Positions 12,001 to 22,840 of a DNA stretch of 64,000 bases are shown piece by piece. The position numbers and the translations under genes were made by a program. The notes below the pieces were generated by a model, which did not search any database, was not told the origin of the DNA, and was given only the letters and a program-made list of their open reading frames with translations. The stretch is taken from contig NC_079376.1 of the NCBI RefSeq assembly GCF_021018895.1, positions 24,018,001-24,082,000 on the forward strand. The letters run 5' to 3'. Numbering within the stretch: position 1 is the first letter of the stretch; the number at the start of each line of letters is the position of its first letter. The DNA is from Seriola aureovittata. Taxonomy: Eukaryota; Chordata; Actinopteri; Carangiformes; Carangidae.

Positions 12001-13668
12001 AGAAGCTTCTGAATCTTCTTCAGCTCGTTCTTCACAAAAGTGACCATGTTCTCCTCCAGCAGCTGGAACAGAAAACTATGTGAATGACACAATCAAACTA
12101 AAACCATGGAGCCAAACATCAGATCCATGTTGGACAGACTGACAATCCACTGGATTAAAACCTGCAGCATTGATTATTGTGAACAGAACAGATGTAAAAG
12201 TAGTTGCTGAACATGTACAGACCATAAATATGGAGTCCAGGTGTGTTTGATGCTGCTGGGCAGACTGACCACTGGGAACCTCTGAGCTCTCCTGGTCCAC
12301 TCTGTGGAGGAACCATGAGGAATGAGTTCACATTATATCCGTCCACACAGAGACAGACACAAGCTAAAGGTCCAGAAGGTGATGTTTGGATGTGAACAGT
12401 GAATCAGACGACTCCCTCTAGTGGTAAAGGTTGTTAGTCCTGCTGATCCCACTGAGAATCAACAACTCAGTCTGCAGCTGTTTGTAGCTTTCAGCTCAAT
12501 GTTTGGCTTCATCAGTCAGTTTGGTTTAGTCCCGACAGCTCTCATCAACCCTTCACATAGCTCTCCCTCCCTCACTGAACACTGCTGAAGTGCCCTGAAG
12601 CAAGACACCTGGAACCTCCAGCTGCTCCAGTGGAGCTGCTCACTGTCGGCCTCTATCAGACTGGTTGTACTGGACAACTCCCAGTATGAACAATGAACCA
12701 GTGTAAATGACAGTTCAAACATGAATCAGGAACATTTGAAGGGATCAGTTCACTCCATCAGAGGTGTTTGTCAGATGGTTGAATGGCGTCTGAAACACCC
12801 ACCTCCCTCTGTGATTGGTCAGCTGTGTGCAGGTGAGAAAGTGGGCGGGGTTTGAAATTCTCTCTCAGCTCTTTTTTCATTCTTCACACAAACTATTACT
12901 GTCTCTTTTCACCTACTGGGGTCAACTCTATGAACGTCTTCCAGGAGAGACTGTCTGACAATGCCCCCCCCCACCCCCCACCCCCCGTCTATGACAGCCA
13001 GAGGATTACCTCCACCTTCCAGTGTGCACAACACGTCGTACAAACTAATTCTTTTCTACAATAACCTGAGTCTTACTGTCAGGTACAACTTACATCTGAT
13101 CAGCTGATGGACGTCGTTCTTTAAAGAGAATGATTAACTCCTTTGAGTCGTCGCTCTTTAAAGACAGACAGCTGGGTTCAGTCTGGTCTGGTCTCTGCTG
13201 CTGGATCCTGAAACAAAAACAGAACTGATAAATGTGCATGTTGGATGAAAACTCATGAAAAACTTGTTCAACCATGTAATTTAATTGTAACTAACTTAGT
13301 ATGAAATGTCTTTCTTTCATTTATAAATTCTTACCTTTGCTCAACATTTTGTCTGAAATCAAAAGGACTTTTCATTGACATGTTTCTCTTCATGGACACA
13401 TAGCTGGGTACAGGTCCAGACCTACATCCAGGTCCAGGTCTAGCAGAGTCTGATGTTTGCTGCTGCTCTGGGCTTCAACATAACACACACACAGAACTTT
13501 GAGTGTTAATAATGACGGAGCAGCGATCTGAGCTTTGACATGGAGAAGAGTCATGGACAGTTAGAGATCCTCATCTTACCTCTGAGCTCTGGTCTGGCTC
13601 TCATGTTCCCCACACAGAGTGGTTTTAGAGGGAGGGGCTCCCTCCTTTCTGTCCTCACACTGATCCAT
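5473..13668 (-). CDS. NLR gene A: NLRC3-like FISNA-NACHT-LRR-B30.2
   Basis: A spliced gene for a presumed cytosolic nucleotide-binding immune receptor of the teleost NLR-C class. Coding exons read from GT/AG signals are 13580-13668, 13335-13472, 13094-13207, 12223-12301, 11834-12062, 9864-11667, 9576-9749, 8501-8674, 6176-6222 and 5473-6011. They sum to 3387 nt, so the frame is open for 1128 residues. In order: N-terminal linker exons (residues 1-216, including an acidic [13 protein letters not shown] region), FISNA then NACHT (217-817; Walker A GVAGIGKT about 314-321, Walker [10 protein letters not shown] about 386-394, TTRP about 436), two ribonuclease-inhibitor-type LRRs (818-933), a short linker and PRY-SPRY (950-1128). 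The start is the first ATG of an exon that is identical in gene C. Family function is established for NLRs generally; the ligand is unknown. Confidence is high for the exons and moderate for the exact 5' end. Confidence 0.9.
6176..6222 (-). CDS. Gene A PRY linker exon
   Basis: A 47-bp exon joining the LRR to the B30.2 exon. It codes [14 protein letters not shown] in frame, with acceptor CCTTTCAG and donor GTAAGTG. Exons of the same 47-bp length occur in all four genes. Confidence 0.88.
6622..6653. repeat. (CA)n microsatellite
   Basis: A 32-bp CA run in the last large intron of gene A, abutting a LINE fragment. Confidence 0.95.
6655..6810 (-). mobile_element. L2/CR1-like LINE reverse transcriptase fragment
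   Basis: A minus-strand frame reads [13 protein letters not shown], then [25 protein letters not shown] is the catalytic motif C block of L2/CR1-type non-LTR reverse transcriptases, and VPQ precedes it at the usual distance. Only about 50 residues are recognisable and a CA microsatellite follows. It is a short inactive piece inside a gene A intron. Confidence 0.6.
6890..7160. repeat. Dispersed repeat, copy 1
   Basis: About 270 bp that recur in the same orientation at about 30730-31030. Shared landmarks in order are TTTCTTTCCCAGTC, TTTTTCTTCTCCTCCATGTG, GATGGTTCATAATG, TTTTCATTAGTGACGG, GTTAGCTAACTTGCT and ATTATGAATGTGTT. The two copies sit at non-equivalent places (an intron of A; upstream of B), so this is an interspersed element rather than paralogous gene DNA. 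The family is not recognised. Confidence 0.65.
8501..8674 (-). CDS. Gene A LRR exon 2
   Basis: A 174-bp symmetric exon encoding [20 protein letters not shown] and [19 protein letters not shown]. The acceptor is TTTACAG and the donor GTATGG. The same type of exon follows in B, C and D. Confidence 0.92.
8990..9021. repeat. Poly(C) run, 32 bp
   Basis: An uninterrupted C homopolymer inside the LRR1-LRR2 intron of gene A. The corresponding intron of gene B lacks it at this point. Confidence 0.95.
9576..9749 (-). CDS. Gene A LRR exon 1
   Basis: A 174-bp symmetric exon (58 codons, phase 2 to 2) encoding a ribonuclease-inhibitor-type leucine-rich repeat pair, with [20 protein letters not shown]. 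The donor is GTCAGG and the acceptor CTCTTCAG. Confidence 0.92.
9864..11667 (-). CDS. Gene A FISNA-NACHT exon
   Basis: One 1804-bp exon encodes the FISNA region ([40 protein letters not shown]) and the full NACHT NTPase: Walker A GVAGIGKT, Walker [11 protein letters not shown], sensor-like [10 protein letters not shown], and the winged-helix/HD2 region with [18 protein letters not shown]. It ends SHKAL in phase 2 at GTAAGTATA. There is no internal stop. The single large exon is typical of fish NLR-C genes. Confidence 0.95.
11834..12062 (-). CDS. Gene A exon 5 (acidic helical N-terminal exon)
   Basis: A 229-bp exon beginning [20 protein letters not shown], with an acidic [17 protein letters not shown] region, and ending ADCLQS. 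Predicted helical and charged, it is the usual exon just before FISNA-NACHT in fish NLR-C genes. It ends in phase 1 at GTAAGAGG. Near-identical exons occur in C (42044-42272) and D (63715-63943). Confidence 0.88.
12223..12301 (-). CDS. Gene A exon 4 ([11 protein letters not shown] linker)
   Basis: A 79-bp exon coding [20 protein letters not shown] and LDSIFM. The donor is GTCTGTAC immediately after the ATG codon. The exon leaves in phase 0, and exon 5 begins LLEEN in frame. The gene C counterpart is 41804-41882. Confidence 0.8.
13094..13207 (-). CDS. Gene A exon 3 (second [12 protein letters not shown] module)
   Basis: A 114-bp symmetric exon (phase 2 to 2) encoding [20 protein letters not shown] and ending RRPSADQM, with donor GTAAGTTG. 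It has the same module type as exon 2. Gene C keeps only its 3' part, with a mutated donor, at about 41500-41551. Confidence 0.8.
13335..13472 (-). CDS. Gene A exon 2 (PSYVSMK-type N-terminal module)
   Basis: A 138-bp exon bounded by AG and GTAAGAATT that enters and leaves in phase 2. It encodes a Gln-rich start and a [18 protein letters not shown] stretch. This type of short N-terminal module (PSCVSMKS-like) is common in fish NLR-C proteins. It can be gained or lost without shifting the frame, and it is absent from gene C. Confidence 0.8.
13580..13668 (-). CDS. Gene A exon 1 (start exon)
   Basis: ATG at 13668 begins [20 protein letters not shown]. The donor is GTAAGATG at 13579. The exon ends in phase 2. 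Gene C has the same protein sequence from its exon at 41341-41429, which supports the start choice. Confidence 0.85.
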
Positions 13669-14918
13669 GCTGCTGAGTTCACAACAGCTCACACACTTTC
13701 TACCTTCATGAGGAGAGAAACACAAATCATTCATCTGCACATCAACTGATAATTTCTACTGTTAAAACATCAGCTGCTCCTCCACTGATTCTTCTTCTCT
13801 GTTTCATATCAGTGTCAGTTGAATGCAGTCAGACAGCAGTGTGAGGCAGAGGAAGCTGCCATCAGCTGCTGTACTTCTACCATCAGTCCACTAGATGGCG
13901 ACATGAAGCTGCAGTGAAGTGAAGAGCAGCCCAGCAGATGCATGACTCATGGACGACCATTCATATCTACTGACAAACAGAAGGACTGAGTGTCTGCGTC
14001 CCTGTAGAAAATTACTTCATGAAAACATCTACAGCTGATTATTTCACACACAGTTGGGACTGAATTAATTTCGCCTCAAAGTCATTTAAGCGACAAAATA
14101 TGTAAGAAAATACTTTTTATAGCTCTTCAAATCCTAATAATTAGATTAACTACTTAGTTTTCTGTAATGAAGTAGTTCTGCATTTAGTAATTGTAAAATA
14201 GAGACAGTATTCAATTGGCAATCTTCCAAATACTTAATTTAAAAGAATTATTAAAGTATTGTAACCTGGAGATACAGAAAATGTGAAATGTATCGAGAGA
14301 AAATCAGGCAATTCAACACGGCAGAATAATCAAAATAATACAAATTCTATAGTAGATTTATGGATATAGATTGAAAAATGTCTAAATGTCTTTTATTTAT
14401 GTATTTGTTTTTGTTCTTGGTACTGATCAAATACATGAAGTAATAATATATTATTAATGTAAACCATCTCAGTAACAAAACTGTTTTGTTTATTTTTTAT
14501 AATTGTCTTCATAAATATCATATAATATATAATAATACAGCATTAAAAAAATGTATTTAATGGTCCCGCTCCTTCATCACGACACAGTTACAGTTCAGTA
14601 CAGAGTCAGTTAAAATGACACTGCAATAACACTATAATAACACTACAATGACAACAAATGTTAAAGAGTAAAATATGAAAAGCTGCTCACATTACCTGCA
14701 AACGGAGAAAATGATCTGCGCCACAAAGTTCAAAGTGAAAGTAAAGTTCAGCAGGGAAACGCCCAGAGAGGCCAGAGAGTGAATATGTGATATAACTGCC
14801 AAAAAAATTAGGTGTAAAATGAAGATAAGTGAACTTACTAAGTCGAACTGAATGTTTATGAACATGATAAGTTTCACATGTGAAACATCCAAGGGCACAT
14901 GTGGTTGGAATGTTTCTC

Positions 14919-14954
<36 letters not shown>

Positions 14955-17189
14955 AGTCTGCAGGTATCTCTGACTCTCCCCAAAATGACTGTAAGAAAAA
15001 TGCTCCACAACCATTATGAACAGTCAGGCCTGAAATCATTCACCTAAAACTCATGCCATTCCACACTGTACATTTGATTCCACAGCCAGAGGTCACATCT
15101 GATGCAAACTCCATGTTGTCCAGAACAATCAGTCAGGACTCCCAACGTCAGACTATCCCCTGACATTATCCTCCTTTTCTAGTATAATCAGGAACACAGA
15201 AGTTGTATATTTCATAGTCACAAGAATATTCTGTAATTTGGCCTCTACAATTTACTCCTTATAACTTACTTTGTTGTAAGTATACATAATGTATAATTTT
15301 ATCATATTGATTTGTATCTGTCATTGTAAGAGGATGTATTTTGTGTCCCTTATAAATTATGGACACAGAATATTGAGAAAAGTCCAAAAAGTCAAACAAA
15401 ATTAAACTATAGATAGAGACCTGTAACACCTTATCATAGCGTACCCTGTCACTTTATGTAGTGGAAAATGTTTAAAAACAGGTAAATGTGATCTATAATC
15501 AGTTTGATACCACTTTCTGTGATATATTGATGTTATAAATACAACAACAAAGACTATTGATCATACAGACGATGGTTAAGACCCTGCAGCCACCTTGATC
15601 CTGTGAAGTTCCTGTTGCAGATGTCAGTACGACTTCACAGTCAGTCTGAATCAAGCCAGATGTTCATTTAACCATCATGCATTGTGATTGATGCTGCACA
15701 AAGGAGAAGTCACTAGGCAGGAACTATTAAGTAAACTATTACAGGACGTATAGAGAGGAAACAATCATCCATGCATATTGTCCTCCGGAATTGGAATTAC
15801 TAACTTTCTTTGGATTCTACAGTTGTTGATGACCAGAAAATAATGAGGCTACTATAATACTGGACTGTATTGGAGTAGGTGAACTACGGCTGGGGTATGA
15901 ACTTGACTTTGTTTAAATCTATACACAAATAGTTTTGAAGGGTGCAAAACAAAACATGTTTTCGTGTGAAAAGGGCTTTCCAAATTAAACTCTTACAAAT
16001 GTGTTGTTGTTCATCCTTCAACACAAATCATCAGCTTTAAATCATGTTTTCTTGTCTACATCTACTCAGGGGGCATTAGGACAGCAATGTCAGCCCAAAA
16101 TATCAACTGCTATCCAGGCAATAATAACTACAACAATAGTTATGGTAGCTGTACTCTTAAGCTTCAAGATGGTCACTCATGCCAAGATGAAACATGATTC
16201 TGGATGATGCTCTAAAACCATCGTACACACACTTACCTTCGTGTTACTGAAGAAGTAGACACTAACACTCTCTGGAGTAAGTTGACCAGATTTCTGAAAT
16301 AAGACATTTCCAGTTCGGCAGCCAATATATCATTAAAATATCTAATGTTTTTATCTATGACACAAAAAAAGGGGGACAGTCCCGGTTTCATGTATTTTGA
16401 CTATGGTAATTGTTGTGCTGTAATAAACTATGGTTAGATTAGGATTTCTGAGGAGGCTGTGCCATAGTCTTTTTGAAGGACCCCATCGCACTTGGATAGA
16501 AGTTTGGTAATAAGTTTAAGTGTTTTACATCATCACAGACGTTATTTGCTTCACGGTTATCAGGGTTACTGTTCTGTTGCGTAGGAATGCATTTAGATGG
16601 ATGGACGCCTGGTTATGTTTTCAAACGGAGGAGCAAATCTGGAAAGATACAAAATTGGTAGGGGGTCCTGGGTCCTCCCCCAGGAAAAAAATATTGTGAT
16701 TTAAAACAGATTTCCTCCACTTTTACACCAACTAACCTCTTGGATTAAGCTAAGTAACAGACCCTAGATTAGTTAGACTGAGGTGCTGAGAAAACCCAAA
16801 ATGCATCAAGAACAGTTTATAACTGGATCAGGACAGGAAGTGATTATTAGAAAAATGTCTGTTTCATATTTGAAAATATTTATAAAAACATAATGTATGT
16901 AAAATGGTGGTAGGTTGCAGGCTACTAGATCATCATCAAGCTCAAACAAGACAAATCATTTATGTAAATGAAATAGTCTTACAACAAATCACAGTATGAT
17001 TTAGATGGTTAAAATGGTTAAGCAATGTTAAACCTGAGGGTTGCTATTCTCAACACTCACAAGGTCACCTTCAAATTCTAACTGTGACGAAGTAAAATCA
17101 CTCTGGATGAATGAAATGGCCTCATAACAACTATGTAATGTCCCCTGTTTATTGTACTCACAGGCTGTGGTTTCAGCTGTCATAGCATA
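13669..17189. other. Upstream flank of gene A, shared in reverse with gene C
   Basis: There are no genes here. About 13690-13940 is near-identical in reverse to about 41060-41320 upstream of gene C, with landmarks GCAGTGTGAGGCAGAGGAAG and TTCATATCAGTGTCAGTTGA. About 16250-16440 matches 38390-38560 in reverse (ATACATGAAACCGGGACTGT-like, and GATATTTTAATGATATA). Regulatory elements of the NLR genes probably lie within this block, but I cannot assign any single site. Confidence 0.6.
14922..14951. repeat. (TC)n microsatellite
   Basis: A pure CT dinucleotide run of about 30 bp upstream of gene A. Confidence 0.95.
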
Positions 17190-17375
17190 GCTACCTCCTG
17201 CTTCTGCTCCCTGTTGGGTTCATCCTGCTTTACCCAGTTTGGATTTTGATGTTTCCTTGTGTCCCTTAATCCTGTGCTCCTTGTGTTTTTTGTTAGTAAA
17301 GTCATATCTTTTCACCAACTCCCTTGTGTTGGCTTCGTTTGGGTCTAGCCCTTCTTAATTTACGACAATATTTAC
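17190..17375 (+). mobile_element. Degraded LTR-like 3' segment
   Basis: The sequence runs TTCCTTGTGTCC, TTTTTTGTTAGTAAAGTC, then CTTGTGTTGGCTTCGTTTGGGTC. It parallels the 3' end of the solo LTR at 31354-31789 (TTGTTAAATAAACC, then ATGTGTTGGCTGCATTTGGGTCC). It looks like an old copy of a related LTR whose AATAAA has mutated. No clean terminal TG/CA or target duplication is visible. Confidence 0.5.
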
Positions 17376-17534
17376 GCTAATTTTATTTCTTCATGGAAGA
17401 GGCTCTGAGGCTTCCTCTTTGTTTAATTATGTTCACCAACAATGTAAAATTATATCACTATATTTCAGTATTAAGGCACAATCACATTCATGATTTTGTA
17501 AAAGCATACTAACTTAAAAACCTGTTATTGAATC

Positions 17535-17890
17535 ATGAGTAGGGATGAGGATCGAGAACCAGTACTAGTTGAGAACCAGTTCCAACTGGTTCGATCCATC
17601 ACCATCATTTGCCTCTATGCTTAACGATGCCCGTATCGATGTCTTCCACTTAGTTACGTTTGTCACGCTTTCGCGAGTGGCAGTAAGCATGAACGAAAAC
17701 GAAGGAGTCGAGGAAGTGTGGCTTAATTTCACACAAAGTGATGCAAACAGTGCAACATGCAATGTCTGTGGCACTAAGATTTCAAACAATGGTGGAAACA
17801 CCAGCAACATGCTGAAACATATGTCTACGCAGCAGGGCATTAAATATCAGATCAAAGAGTGCTTCCCAGTCTCAGCACAGCAGTGAAGGC
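17535..17890 (+). mobile_element. hAT-like element fragment with BED zinc finger
   Basis: A plus-strand frame (17569-17886) includes a BED-finger-like block: VWLNFTQSDANSATCNVCG, then GGNTSNMLKHMSTQQG. The C-x2-C pair and the LKH histidine are present. The final histidine expected in the usual LKHLRTQHG pattern is Gln, so zinc binding is probably lost. The 5' end (TAGGGATGAGGATCGAG) resembles the end of a hAT-type repeat. No dimerisation domain or catalytic core follows, so this is only the N-terminal end of a hAT transposase. Confidence 0.7.
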
Positions 17891-17969
17891 TATGTATGTG
17901 AGTGTAGCCTATTGGCGGGAAGCTGGGATCTAGGGCAGGGCTCAGTATACACTATTCCATTTTTTATCC

Positions 17970-18320
17970 AAAGTTGATGTCAGTTCACATGGGAAATGTT
18001 GATTTTCACCTATAAAAGTTTGGATTCATGTGAAAACTTCCATTTCATACATGGCACTGTCCTTTTCACATTTAAAGTTTGCATCCACATATATAGCTAA
18101 AATGTTTTTTTCCCCCAAATGCCACCTTAGTCTGATTTACATGTGTAATCACAGCACAACGTAGGATTTTTCACTTCACATGCGACATCATTTTCCATGT
18201 AAAATTGGCACTAACATAGAGCTAAAAACATGTTTTAAATTTTTTATTTCACATGTAAAACTTGGGTTCACATGTGAAATGCTTCATTTTGCTAGCAAAG
18301 CTGGTATTCACATGAAAAGT
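17970..18320. repeat. Degenerate repeats around TTCACATGTGAAA palindromes
   Basis: Variants of TTCACATGTGAAA, or half of it, recur every few tens of bases (for example near 17980, 18030, 18170, 18245, 18270 and 18310). This gives a degenerate tandem structure rich in short palindromes. It is probably a non-autonomous repeat; the family is not recognised. Confidence 0.5.
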
Positions 18321-18594
18321 TAAAAACATCTTGTCTTCCAGCTGATAACCACATTCAGTGAATCCAGATAATGAAAAGATATCCTGGGTATGTTGAACCT
18401 GCTTTGCCTGATTTCAGTGAAGGGATGCCTGCAGCTCCATCACAGTAACGTTCAGCCTCATGAATCTCATGGTGACTCACGGAGTTGTTTTTCTCAAACT
18501 CAGTGTTTGTTCCCACAGCAATTATTATTGATTATTGTATCAGTTGAGCTCTAAGGGAACTAATATGTCCATTGACTGTGAAGGACTGACTCTA

Positions 18595-18790
18595 CATTGA
18601 TGATGATGTGGCGCCCTCTGGTGGTGAAACGATTAATTGCATGGTGTCAGTTTAATGAACACGGATGACATCAAGTGTTTGGAAATGACAAAGACTTAAA
18701 TCTTGTTATTAGAGTTGTATTAATGACTGCTGTTAACCAATAGTGATACCAACACTGAGGTCTTCTTCAATGCAAACATTCATGCTTCAT
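18595..18790. repeat. Duplicated block, inverted copy at 37395-37600
   Basis: Landmarks such as CATGGTGTCAGTTTAATGAA, GATGACATCAAGTGTTTGGAA, TTAATGACTGCTGTTAAC and GAGGTCTTCTTCAATGCAAA appear in reverse complement at 37395-37600. A partial third copy in the same orientation as this one lies at about 39745-39815. It is the outermost landmark that I could match between the flanks of genes A and C. Confidence 0.7.
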
Positions 18791-19194
18791 TTTACAGTTT
18801 TTCACTATTGCAAAAACACAGTTCCTGAAACTAGGGCCCTGTTTATCAAAGCTCCACACACATAAACCAAAACCATATACACAAAATACAAAACATCCTA
18901 CATCTCTTGTAAAAGCAAGCTCTACATCAAAAACTAAATAAACTCTTCTAAAAATGATCATTTAGCTTCCAAACTTTACACACAAAACTTTACACACAAA
19001 TCGAAAACATTTTTCACATTTCTACTTTTCTAATGATATATGCTAAGTATAAAAACACTATTACTGTATGTATTTGCAGCATGCTGTAAATATGAACACA
19101 AATGCAATGGGGAAACAAAATCTCCTTATTCTCAATACCGAACTGAAGATGACATGAACATACTGTATTGCAAAATACAGTAGGCCTGTACAGT

Positions 19195-19385
19195 ATTGCA
19201 GTTACTGTCTATCATGTCTCTGATCTCATCTGTAAGAACTGTCCTATTTCCTCTGACCCTTCCTCCTTCACCTCTTCCTCTTTCTGGTTTGCTTCTTTCT
19301 CCTCTTGCCCCTTCTCCTCTTTCTCCTCTTGCCCCTTCTCCTCTTTCTCCTTCTCCTTTTGCTCTTCCTCCTCTTATGGGAACAT
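19195..19385. repeat. Pyrimidine-rich low-complexity tract
   Basis: Tandem CTCCTCTTGCCCCTTCTCCTCTTT-like units on the plus strand create Ser/Pro or Arg/Gly/Glu frames without biological meaning. Confidence 0.8.
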
Positions 19386-19399
19386 CTCTTCCTCTAATC

Positions 19400-20045
19400 T
19401 TGTCTCCAAAAAGGGTGCTCATGGCCGAAGTAATACATTCGCCAAACAGTGAGAAGTTAAAGGACATGGCGACGTATTTTGAGCGCAGATGGGGGTTGCC
19501 ACAGTGTGTAGGTGCAATTGATGGATCCCACAACCTCATTCTTGGACTAGAGGAATATCACACTGAGTATTTCAACCGCAAAGGTTGGCTGTGGTGGATA
19601 GAATGGGACTATTTTAGAATTTTTTTGCTGGAGCGGCAGGGAGCCTGATGGTGCATGATGCCAGAGTGCTATGCATGAAATGAAATAAATAACATTTGTG
19701 GACACAATGTTGGCTACTATCTCCTTGGTGATGCAGCCTCTCCTTTGAAAAGCTGGCTAATGAAACCTTTCATAGACAATGGATGACTAATACCCCAGCA
19801 ACTTGTGTACAACCACAAAACAAGCAGAGCCAGGGTGGTTGTTGAGAAGGCATTTGGTAGACTGAAGGGCAGATGGAGGTGCTTGATAAAATGTAATGAC
19901 TGCAACATACACAAGGTCAAACCCATGGTATTAGCATGTTGTGTTCTGCATAGCCTCTGTGAAATGAATGGGGATGAGTACAGAGAAGAATGGGGTGCCA
20001 CCGCCTTAAACAGCCTGAGGGGGCACAGTTGGCTACTGTAGGGGC
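19400..20045 (+). mobile_element. PIF/Harbinger transposase relic
   Basis: Plus-strand frames carry HARBI1-like blocks: EKLKDMATYFERRWGLPQCV, GAIDGSH (first catalytic Asp region), EEYHTEYFNRKGW, and after a break TSRARVVVEKAFGRLKGRWR with the catalytic-Glu region, then VLACCVLHSLCEMNGDEYRE. The middle of the DDE domain (19650-19800) is out of frame and the N-terminus is not intact. It is inactive. A Myb-like partner fragment lies at 21360-21850 on the other strand. Confidence 0.8.
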
Positions 20046-20099
20046 TAGATGCTCGTACAGGTCTAATGACGTTCCTGAACACTTTGTAAAGTGTAATTG

Positions 20100-21350
20100 C
20101 CAGTTTTCATTTTGTGCACCTGTTTTTTTTTTTACTGTTACAATGTTTATTGTGTTATGTTCATGTTGAAGGGATGGAGGTTTATGCAGTTGTTATTTGC
20201 CGATGTTTAATTATCCATGTTTACTTGTTTACAGTCCCTAGTAGCTGGAGGGACAGCAGTACAAGATTAAAACTGTTTGTTTGATATGTACCGTACAAGT
20301 CTTGAGCTGCTTTATTAGAAAACAATGATTAAAAAGACCAAAAACAGAGATGTAAGGAGGACTCCTCCATACGAAAAGAAGAGACAAGAATATTGTCAGA
20401 CAGAACAGCAGGGTCAACTTGCTTGTATTTACATTTATTTACATATACATTATACTCCTCATTTATTCTTTATTTTATTCTTTATTTTAACCTTTATTTT
20501 CTATGGAAGATTGTGGGACTCCATCTGAAAAGTTTAAGAAAGTTTAAGTTTTAGTATCGGTTGGTCTTTAGAATGTTGGAAATGCCAAATGATATAATCA
20601 TTCTTATCGTTTGTATTTTACTCATTTATATTTTATTCATTCATTTTATAATAATTTAATCTTCGTTAAATCAATCTTTAATCTCCACCGGCGGAGGCCC
20701 GTGACGGTCAGTCTCAGCGACATCCACACTGGCCACTGGGTAGAATCACATAAGAGGTCCACCCTCTGGCCCTCTCCCCTTCCCGCATCCACACACCTCA
20801 GTGCTCATGCGTTGTCTGAAGTCAGGGACAAAGCCAGTGAGCGAGGGTGGCCACGTAGGGGCCCACCGCAACAACTGGACAAGGACAGAGGAACTTTTTC
20901 CCTGAGGGCTACGGGCCTGCTAGCATAGTCCAGCGATCCATGAGTACTACAGGCGGCAGATTAATGAACGTGCCGTCGCCAGCGGGAAAGCCGAGGCTCT
21001 GAAACATCTGAGGGCAGCCCGCTTCAAAAACCCTGCCTCTTGCTTCAAAGACATGGAAATAAATTGTTACAGTGCACATCTGTTTTGAACAATAAAAATT
21101 GTCACAGCCGCTTATCTCCAATGTTTAACTTATTAAACACATCACCTCAACTTATAACTTATAGATAGATAGCTAATAACTAATAACTTCATTCACTCAC
21201 ACACAAAATACTTGAGTATTTTTTATGTTATTATTCCATTGAAAGAATAGCCACTATACACACACTGTTTGCTTAAAGTATTTATTCAACAAAACACAAG
21301 TTATGTGAAAAAATATGTGCGAATGTGTACATGTGCACAGATGTAATGGC
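20100..21350. other. Harbinger-associated non-coding stretch
   Basis: It lies between the transposase and the Myb-like fragment. An AT-rich part (20100-20690) is followed by a GC-richer block (20690-21020) with no recognisable domain. It could be element interior or another insertion; I cannot tell which. Confidence 0.4.
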
Positions 21351-21359
21351 AATCTTTTC

Positions 21360-21860
21360 AGTCCATTGGTGGGGGAATCGAGTTCTTCTGGCACAAAGAC
21401 TGAGTAAGCTGGCGAAGAACATGCAGAAACCTGGCTTGAAAGTCTCTTTGGATGCGTTTGGTCTCTGCAGAGTCAGCCTTGAGGAACACAAGCTCCTGTC
21501 TCCTCAGTTCCATGTCTTCCGCCTGGCCCTCAAGAAGGAGCTGCATGTAGCTGTAGCTGTTCATGTCCAGAGAACGCCGGTTGGTGTCCCAGCAAAGCAT
21601 CGAGCGGGTCGAACCACCACCACTGGTCCTTCGGTCGGAACCACTCTGGTTGTTGTGGTCCTTTATTTTTTTGTATTCCTGTTTCAGTTTTATTACCTTC
21701 TCCCAAACCTATTTGGGGGCGTGGAAAATGTTGAAGCTGAATATCTTCTTCTGCGTAAATGCTTAGCAACGCCTGGAACTCGTCGTCGGTCCATCTGTCA
21801 TAGGCTTTTCTTCTCCATCTCGAACCATGATGAAAAACAATAGTCTTGAATCAAAACAAA
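21360..21860 (-). mobile_element. Harbinger Myb/SANT-like accessory ORF relic
   Basis: Minus-strand frames contain LLSIYAEEDIQLQHF (start of a trihelix/Myb-like domain), WWWFDPLDALLGHQPAFSG, and a downstream LRRQELVFLKADSAETKRIQ helical stretch. Harbinger elements encode a DNA-binding Myb-like protein besides the transposase. This fragment faces the transposase at 19400-20045. Several frameshifts are present, so it is inactive. Confidence 0.65.
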
Positions 21861-21939
21861 AGAGCCAGCTTGCAGCTGCGGGCTTCTAAACATGGCGGGT
21901 GAAATAAAAAGCAGCGTGTACTTGACCAAACATAAATGT

Positions 21940-22135
21940 TCAGCACTGCAGACCACACTCCCCAATGTTCCTGAACCTCTGGGAAGTACTATCCCCTAAC
22001 ACGGACTTTTTTAATGGTTGATCAATTATGCTGGAACTAAATTTATACCCTGGTTCCCGCAGTCGAAAACACGCATAGTTCCTCAAAAGGTTCCTTGTTC
22101 CTGGGGAAAGTTCCTGCAGTGGAAACACGGCTTTA
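21940..22135. repeat. Probable terminal non-coding repeat of a Harbinger-type element
   Basis: It contains GGAAAGTTCCTGCAGTGGAA and ends ACACGGCTTTA, a pattern seen at the ends of common fish Harbinger-like repeats. The matching opposite terminus was not found, so the boundary is tentative. Confidence 0.4.
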
Positions 22136-22139
22136 GGCT

Positions 22140-22840
22140 TTCTTTTAAGGCCCTATGTTCTTCGGACTAGGAAAGCCAATCGTAGTAGTGTTTGGCTAGG
22201 CTGTCAAGCTTTCGATTCAACAGTTCAGCTTATGTTCAAGTGTGCTTCCTTGACTCGATTCATGTAGATCTTATGCACCTCTGACACAGGTTTTCTTATC
22301 CATTGATTCCAAGTCACCGTCTCTTCTGCCTGGGGTATTGCAACTTCCATCTCATAATAGCAGCTTTTTGACTGGATACATGCATGACTTGTTGTCTGGA
22401 CTGCACCCAATTGAGGACAACAGCTGAGAAACTCTACCTGTTTTCACAAGACCTTTTTCAGTCAAGAGTTTGACATTCTCATGGTTCTCCAAGCATGCAC
22501 AGGTGTTCCTGTCTGAAACTTTTGCCTGTGTTTCAAAAAGGAAAATTCCTAACAAACTGCCTCTAAGAGAGCCTATGACCGTATCCTTTTTGCAGTAAGC
22601 TCAACTGTTCTCATCTCGACAGAGAAAGTCAGAAACTTTCTCTAGGTTGAACTGAGCTTTCGGAGATGTATCCATTGACACAGATGTGAAATTGAAGATT
22701 TCCTCCATAGCCCTTTTCCTTTCCCTGTGCTTACTCTGGTCTTGCCTCATTGTTACCTCTCTTTATTCTGTTCTGGACAGCTGGCTGATGGGGGGTTTAA
22801 ACAATTTTCCCTTACACACGGTTACAGATGGCTAAACTCA
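22140..22840 (-). other. Unassigned, probable retroelement-derived sequence
   Basis: Minus-strand frames (22225-22410 and 22352-22555) look protein-like (VSDRNTCACLENHENVKL) but match no domain that I can name. The location next to a gypsy reverse transcriptase fragment suggests transposon origin; this is inference only. Confidence 0.3.

Noticed and set aside
19132..19648. Arg/Gly/Glu-rich and Ser/Pro-rich frames
   Set aside because: They come from a pyrimidine-rich low-complexity tract, not from a protein gene.
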